A DNA stretch of 64,000 nt, from positions 2,852,001 to 2,916,000 of the forward strand of contig NC_026659.2 of the NCBI RefSeq assembly GCF_000004075.3, given 5' to 3'. Positions 62,643-64,000 of this stretch are shown in pieces; the first letter of the stretch is position 1, and each line of letters begins with the position of its first letter. The DNA is from Cucumis sativus (taxonomy: Eukaryota > Streptophyta > Magnoliopsida > Cucurbitales > Cucurbitaceae). Position numbers and translations under genes: made by a program. Below the pieces are notes generated by a model. The model saw only the letters and a list, made by a program, of their open reading frames with translations. It did not search any database and had not been told where the DNA came from.

Positions 62643-64000
62643 CTACAGCATGGCATAGAACAAACTAATATAAGTAAAATAATAGTAATGCACAACATAC
62701 ACTAGATTCCAATTCGACCAAACTTCATTAGAATTATTAAAATACAATCCTTCCAAAGTTTCAAATATTAGAGACGGAAAAAATCAGTTAAAGGTGATCT
62801 CTACACCAAGAGGGTGACAAATTTTATTCTAAGTCGTTCATATTTCTCTGCTTTAAATAGGATGGCATCTAATGAATGTTTCCCTGACAGAAACCCATAT
62901 CACTTCTTTTTAAGTTTGTTGACATATCACAAACATCCATTCTTTAGTCTAAGAACTGTCATGAGCCAATGTCTAATATTTCTTATTCATCTTTTGGTTT
63001 TTCAAATTAACATTCAGTAATCATGATTTTGGATTATGTCAACGTCAATTTTGAAAGAGTTAGATGCTAGGTGATAAGTAAAATTTTGCCTCTAAAACTA
63101 GCTTCTGGAGTTGAAAGACCCATTTGGCCAATGAGTGGTAATATAAACTAGGTTATAACGACTTAGTTGGTCCCCCTTCCTTTAAAAGGGTGGTTTTGTG
63201 GGCTGGTTTCTTTTTTATGCCCTTGTATTCTTTCATTTCTTTTCTTAACGAAAGTTGTGTTTTCATAAAAATAAAAAACAATAAAAAACTAGGTTATAAC
63301 AACTTTCACATGCAGTCTACACTCTACAAACTTGATCGGGTAGATGGTCAGATCCAACCCAAAGGACCAAAAAGTAATGAGAGATTGTTGGGTTATACCA
63401 CATTGGTTTTACAATGAGTTGGATGTTGATTTGTAAATGCTTAAATATCTCGCCTCTTGAACTACTACTGAGATAAAAAGCCTAATTCCACACTGTCATA
63501 GAGTTCATACTCATACCTCAAACCGATCTATTACACACGTCCATTGTTGACTGACGAATGCATTGCCGTGATACCTTACTATTAAATAAACGTACTGGTC
63601 AACTCATGTTCATAATTCGTTTTGTTGTTTATTAATTTTGAAAGACCAGCACACTCGAGACCAGTGTATAATCTAGGAGCGAAAAGGAATCAATAATTTG
63701 CAAATTCAAGAAAAATCCTGGTGCTCCAAACAATGTATATCTGACATTTGGCCTGTTCGAAGAAAGCTGGAAAGAACATAACTAAAAAATGATTCCCGCA
63801 GACCTATTCGAATCACAAAGTGTCCTCCATCATCAATAAACCCCCCTTTGTTAACAATTTACAAAGCGTGGAAGAAGCCTCCATCGAAATTCAAAATCAA
63901 TGATACCCGAAGGATAGTAAAACCCTTAATCACAAAATTAAAATGCCGAAACCAAACAGGATCAAACCCACCAAATAGACGATCAGGAAAACCAACCTAA
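62643..64000. other. intron or 5' region of the AIM24-like gene to the window edge
   Basis: No exon of the AIM24-like gene could be placed here; the region is therefore a long first intron or 5' flank containing the LINE remnant. No other gene is supported. Confidence 0.45.
63120..63300 (+). mobile_element. LINE 3'-end remnant
   Basis: The stretch CTTGTATTCTTTCATTTCTT ... AACGAAAGTTGTGTTTTCAT followed by an AAAATAAAAAAC tract resembles the 3' UTR end of plant LINEs (CTTGTATTCTTTCATT ... CAATGAAAG). A frame here (FFMPLYSFISFLNESCVFIK) fits the usual tail of that UTR when translated. Short and non-functional. Confidence 0.4.

Overview
The window is nuclear DNA of a flowering plant, most likely a dicot. 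The evidence is intron-rich genes with U-rich GT..AG introns, AT-rich intergenic DNA, and plant-type genes: a VAN3-binding/FORKED-like protein, mitochondrial PSD1, plastid isopropylmalate isomerase small subunit and MSH4. A cucurbit-like genome is possible, but I cannot fix the species. No prokaryotic operon, CRISPR array or rRNA was seen. All gene models below were spliced by hand, and phase was checked exon by exon.

Layout. 1-3600: AT-rich, no gene. 4030-6217 (+): VAN3-binding-protein-like gene, 390 aa. 7843-8157 (+): 53-aa single-pass membrane protein. 10552-14498 (-): phosphatidylserine decarboxylase PSD1, 12 exons, 442 aa. 16432-19826 (+): Gfo/Idh/MocA-type oxidoreductase, 372 aa. 21346-23417 (-): ribosomal protein eL15, 204 aa. 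24680-56805: a large tandem segmental array (next paragraph). 59637-62642 (-): AIM24-family gene whose 5' exon(s) lie beyond the right edge.

The array is the unusual part. A three-gene block is present once nearly complete (unit D, about 41.2-56.8 kb) and three times in eroded form to its left (A 24.7-28.5, B 28.5-34.1, C 34.1-41.2 kb). The block holds a small GTE-like gene (-), the meiotic MutS homologue MSH4 (+) and the isopropylmalate isomerase small subunit (+). In A-C, MSH4 and the isomerase gene are reduced to different fragments, and all three isomerase fragments end at the same base. The GTE-like gene keeps an open reading frame in every unit. It looks like the C-terminal part of a plant GTE (BET) factor without the bromodomain. 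GTE-like and MSH4 are divergent and share a short promoter with E2F-type sites (TTTCCCGCCAAA and TTTCGCGCC or TTTGGCGCC). Deletion markers are distributed among the four units in a way no single duplication tree explains, which points to exchange between units.

Mobile-element traces: tRNA-derived SINE-like sequences (one turned into a 57-bp minisatellite inside the GTE-like 5' intron), a decayed copia-like LTR element in unit C, a MITE near 7.1-7.5 kb, LINE 3' remnants near 58.0 and 63.2 kb, and a possible solo LTR at 54.7-55.2 kb.
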